A stretch of 64,000 nt of DNA, from positions 5,575,651 to 5,639,650 of the forward strand of contig NW_025336114.1 in assembly GCF_004798865.1 (NCBI RefSeq). The letters run 5' to 3'. Below, piece by piece: positions 60,481 through 64,000 of this stretch (within the stretch, counting starts at the first letter, position 1; every line of letters begins with the position of its first letter). The notes beneath the pieces were generated by a model, which was given only the letters and a program-made list of their open reading frames with translations, was not told where the DNA came from and made no database searches. Source of the stretch: Varanus komodoensis (Eukaryota > Chordata > Lepidosauria > Squamata > Varanidae). The position numbers and the translations under genes are program-made.

Positions 60481-60705
60481 AGTCAGAATATATTATGCTC
60501 ATCTGAGCTCCAAGGCCAGGATATAGTATATTTACCCACTTATACCCACTACTAAAGCAGATAAAAGTAGTTAATAAGACTTTTTGTAGCTTGATAACAA
60601 TATCAGTACAGCATAAATAGACGACTTCAGTCTAAAGGATGCACAGGAAAGTTCTGTGAAGAATGCTGAGTGCCACTTGAAACATTTCCTGTGCATGTCC
60701 CACCA

Positions 60706-60822
60706 TTAATAGGGTTGGCACAAGTAAAACTAGTGCATACTGAATTGCTGCATACTGACTGGGGATGCTGAAAATTGTAGCATAACCCATCTGGAAGGCA
60801 CCAGGTTTGGGGAAAGCTGGTC
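60706..60822. repeat. Short palindromic repeat, copy 24
   Basis: The right arm is clear: AAATTGTAGCATAACCCATC, then TGGAAGGCACCAGGTTTGGG and GAAAGCTGG. The left arm is worn. Confidence 0.65.
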
Positions 60823-61503
60823 CAGGTGCTTTCAGTCCTGGATTGTCTTCTTGGGTCATCCTTCCTCTATCCTGTGAACGTTTCCACGGGGTTTAGTCTC
60901 CCTCTAGACTCTCTTTTCCCCAGGAAACATTCCTTGGACACATTCACACTTATTGTGCCGTGCTCCATCTTGGACTACTCTCTCTCATTCTCTTTGCTTG
61001 TATAGCTCTGGATGCTGCATTGAACTCTCTGGTTTGTGGCAGCCTATATATCAACAGGGCTTCCTGTTCCATTCACAGAATTAGTGGTTGCTGTGGTGAC
61101 AGCAGCTGAAGCCTGCTCTGGGGTTTGCAGTCCCTATGGGAAAGGGATTAAAAGTAGCACAAGCTCCTTGGCATCTGTCCATCTGGCAGGCCCTGAAGTC
61201 GGACCAGCTCCTAATTGGCAGAGTGGCTAAGTGGGCCAAACAGCACAGTACAGTTCTCAGTTGCAGAGAGAAGAAAAAGAAGAAAGAATATTGCTGACTT
61301 AGCAGCCCTAAGCCTGTTCTGAGCATAGCCAGAAAAAGGCAACACTGAAACCACTTCCCCTGGCATTTAATTAATTATATTTAGAGCTGTAAGTTGCTTA
61401 TCCTTATGGCAGAATTAACATGACAGACAAAAAAGATGGAGTTTGGTGGTGAGGGTGGAGAGTGTCTTATTTCCTCATACAAGTTAAAGCAATGACTTTA
61501 AAG

Positions 61504-61504
61504 C

Positions 61505-61535
<31 letters not shown>

Positions 61536-61536
61536 T
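61504..61536. repeat. (TGTC)n microsatellite
   Basis: About eight TGTC units. Confidence 0.97.
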
Positions 61537-61623
61537 TTGGGATATGACTTAGTTCAGCCCTAGCTACTGGCCAATGGAGGTGACTGGCCTTCATTGAGAT
61601 TGAAAATTCCTTTTCTGCCTGTC

Positions 61624-61690
61624 TCATAGAATTATAGCCTAGTGGGGTTGGAAGGGGCATCCAGCTCCTGCTGTGCAGCCACTGCAAAAT
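61624..61690 (-). mobile_element. CR1 LINE 3' tail, short
   Basis: CTCATAGAATTATAGCCTAG then TGGGGTTGGAAGGGGCATCC is the reversed CR1 tail. Only the last 60 bp or so remain. Confidence 0.7.
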
Positions 61691-61802
61691 GGCTGCAGTG
61701 ATAAGAGAAAGACAGAGCCAGCTTGCACAGTCTGTGCTGCATGCAGACAACTATTCAGAAAGGAGAAAAATGATACAAAAGCAAGAAAAATACAGAACAA
61801 AG

Positions 61803-61912
61803 GTGAGTCATCTGTTACCTTCTCTATTTCTGGTCCTGGGTGTATGTTTAGGATATATCGAAGACACACTAAAGCCTCCTGTCTCAGTGAATAGAGGTTT
61901 CACATTGCCTTC
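61803..61912 (+). repeat. Local direct repeat, copy A
   Basis: It shares a run of blocks with 62729-62841: TTTCTGGTCCTGGGTGTATG, 'cacactaaa' and GAATAGAGGTTTCACATTGC then CTTC. I estimate identity above 80 percent. It matches none of the other repeat families here. Confidence 0.75.
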
Positions 61913-62121
61913 TTCTAGTTAAGGAAAGGGGAATGATGGTGAGCCCAGGGGAACGTTGGGGCCATCTGGAGAATCTTAGCAGGTCCGATTTGGCTCCCAG
62001 GCCTAAAGTTCTGCACCTCTGGTATAGATGATACCAGGATAGACAGTCATTCATCTGTTTCTGTAGATGGTAGCTTCCAATGTTCCAGAATCCTAGGGCT
62101 GCTTGGTAATATTATGAGTAG

Positions 62122-62345
62122 CAGTACATTGCATTTATATCCCACCTTTTTTTTCTCTTGCAAGGAACCCAGGGCCCCTTCATTCGTTCACTCCATTTTA
62201 TTTTTACAACAACATCCCTGTGAAGAAGTTTAGGCTGACAGTGAGTAACTGGCCCAAAATTCCCCAGTGAGCATTGTGGCTGAGTGGGGACTAGAACATG
62301 GATTTCCCATATCCCCATTCTAACCACTACACCACATTGTTCTTA
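62122..62345 (-). mobile_element. tRNA-derived SINE, Sauria-like, full-length type
   Basis: The plus strand runs tail to head: 'tttatatcccacctttttt', 'cttgcaaggaacccagggcc', 'catccctgtgaagaagtttaggctgac', then 'ccagtgagcattgtggctgagtgggga' and CTAGAACATGG. The head ends ATTCTAACCACTACACCAC, the reverse of GTGGTGTAGTGGTTAGAAT. Confidence 0.85.
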
Positions 62346-62728
62346 GGTAGGAACTCAAAGAAACCATGACTCAAGATCTGATCCAACCTTTTGTTGCATG
62401 CAGTTGCTACTGCTGCTACAACCATAGCTGATTATTGGGGGTCTCCATGGGGCTGTGAAACATTTAAACCCTTTCCCACATGGGGCGGCTGGATTGTATG
62501 GAAAACTGCATTCTCCTCAGAAGAGAAAGCATTGCTGCAACTCCTTCCTAAGTGATCCAGAAATCTCATGTAAGAACAGAATTTATTCAATTTTCATGGA
62601 TTGTAAGGGTTATTAAACAAGATAGTTCATAACACCAAAAAACACTTAATACAAATGAAAAACACCCATTAGAAAACTTCAGAAATATACTTATACAACA
62701 AAAAGTGGGTTGTCTCACTGTGACCCAG

Positions 62729-62841
62729 GTGAGACTTCTGTTACCTCTCCTTTCATTTCTGGTCCTGGGTGTACATTTAGGACGTATCTAGAGCACACTA
62801 AACTCCCTTTGCTCAGAGAATAGAGGTTTCACATTGCCTTC
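62729..62841 (+). repeat. Local direct repeat, copy B
   Basis: This is the partner of 61803-61912 in the same orientation, 926 bp to the right, with small insertions relative to copy A. A SINE lies between the two copies. Confidence 0.75.
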
Positions 62842-63135
62842 ACTCCTGGCTTCCTTGGGATGGCTGGCTTTTCCTGGTGCTGGGAGGTCATTCCAGAAGG
62901 TAGTGCCTGCATGTAGCATGGTCAGCATCCCAATCCTGGAGTGGTGGAGATGCAAGAAGGGAAATTTTTTCCTCCCTTCTTTCCACTATCAAGGTCATTG
63001 CATGGATCATGATATAGCAGGCCTCACCAATGTGAGTCCCAAACAAATAACTGTGTTTATGAGTACAGCTTACTTTAGGATAAACTAGGAACAATCTGCC
63101 TTGCTGGAAGCAATGAGCTGCATGGCAGCTACACC

Positions 63136-63480
63136 ACAGAATCATAGAATAGTAGACCTGAAGGGGCCAGAAGGCCACTGGGTTCAATCCCCTGCTCAGT
63201 GCAAGACCCCCAGCTAAACCATCCCTCTCAGATGCCTGTCCAGTTGCATCTTGAGTGTGGAAGAGCCCTCAACCTGCCTAAGTAATTGGTTCCATCATTG
63301 TACTGCTCTAACAATCAGATTTTTTTCCCAGATATCTAGCCGAAATCTGGCTTCCTGGATCTTTCACTCATTATTCTGTGTCCTGCACTCTGGGTTTATT
63401 GAAAGGAGATCCTGTCCTTCCTCTTTATGACAGCCTTTCAAATACTTGTAGAATGCTATCATATTTCCCATCTGTCTTCT
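63136..63480 (-). mobile_element. CR1 LINE 3' end, truncated
   Basis: The plus strand begins AGAATCATAGAATAGTAGAC, then 'ggccagaaggccactggg', 'ccatccctctcagatgcctg' and CCTCTTTATGACAGCCTTTC, following the same order as 30098-30500. It is reversed and 5' truncated. Confidence 0.88.
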
Positions 63481-64000
63481 CTTGACCAAAGCTTGCCCTG
63501 ACCAAAGTGAATAATATAAGATAAGGAAAATAAATCAATAACTCAATATAACACCATCTGAGATTTGTGAGAATATTTTGGAAGCGATCCTCAAAATTAC
63601 AGATTTAGCAACAAGTACATATCATATACCATAACAGTGAACCTGCACCTGAAAAATGTGATCACCTTCAGTCATAGCTGCAACTATCTATACAGGTCTT
63701 GAAAGAAGCAAATGTTCTATTTTCTGTTTCTTCATCTAATTAGTTAGGGATAATATTCTTCCATTTGAATCCAGTGTCATGCATGTAAACACTGCATTGC
63801 CATTATATTATTAGACAGAAACCCAATGTGCTCCCAAGTTCTTCAACAAATCTTCAATTTCAGTGAATAATCGAATTAACTCATACAAACTCATTGTTTT
63901 GTATGCATGCATACATTTGCTACAAACAAACCATTTTATAAAAAATACATGTGCTCTGCTTCACTGTGGACAGCTTCTGGTTTGTTTCCCATGAACTTTG

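Larger units (their letters stand above)
52276..64000. other. Gene-free right end of the window
   Basis: No exon is recognised. If the 51.2-52.3 kb island is a plus-strand promoter, this is intron. Segments with nothing nameable include 52860-54290, 54660-56000, 56050-57040, 57600-58750, 58940-60330, 60840-61490 and 63490-64000. Confidence 0.55.

Overview
This window looks like nuclear DNA from a squamate reptile (lizard or snake). It is dense in interspersed repeats of the kinds known from lepidosaurs: tRNA-derived SINEs with a head and tail like the Sauria SINE, CR1 and L2-like LINE 3' ends, a second reptile LINE tail family, a very common short imperfect palindromic repeat, and many simple-sequence tracts. 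The GC-rich, CpG-dense stretches are few and short, and the rest is CpG-poor. A run of 100 N (22725-22824) marks an assembly gap. The species cannot be fixed from the sequence alone.

Only one protein-coding segment is recognised with confidence: exon 1 of RNPEP (arginyl aminopeptidase, aminopeptidase B) on the minus strand at 1900-2298. It sits in a CpG island (about 1735-2600) and ends in a clean splice donor. The rest of RNPEP runs off the left edge, so 1-1899 is part of its first intron. Everything to the right is upstream of RNPEP.

The remaining 61 kb has no exon I can name. It does hold three more CpG islands: about 12300-13990, a small one at 25020-25330, and about 51236-52275. The first and last have good splice-donor signals on the plus strand (13842/13843 and 51738/51739) and may be the 5' ends of plus-strand genes or long noncoding RNAs with noncoding first exons. 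The first also carries a long alternating purine-pyrimidine tract (GT then CG, 12882-12968).

Between the islands the sequence is mainly fossil transposon material. It contains about 24 copies of a palindromic repeat of about 130 bp, four copies of a short inverted-repeat element with ends like GGTGCAATCCTA, about a dozen Sauria-like SINE pieces, three copies of another tRNA-derived SINE, five CR1 pieces, three copies of a second LINE tail family, four L2-like 3' ends, and one probable solo LTR of an endogenous retrovirus (about 40965-41460). Unexplained structures are a 17-bp perfect inverted repeat at 39569/39677 and an approximately 110-bp direct repeat pair at 61803 and 62729. No rRNA, functional tRNA, microRNA, CRISPR array or unknown multi-gene system was found. 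Most long open frames here look like chance frames in GC-rich DNA, microsatellites or LINE remnants.
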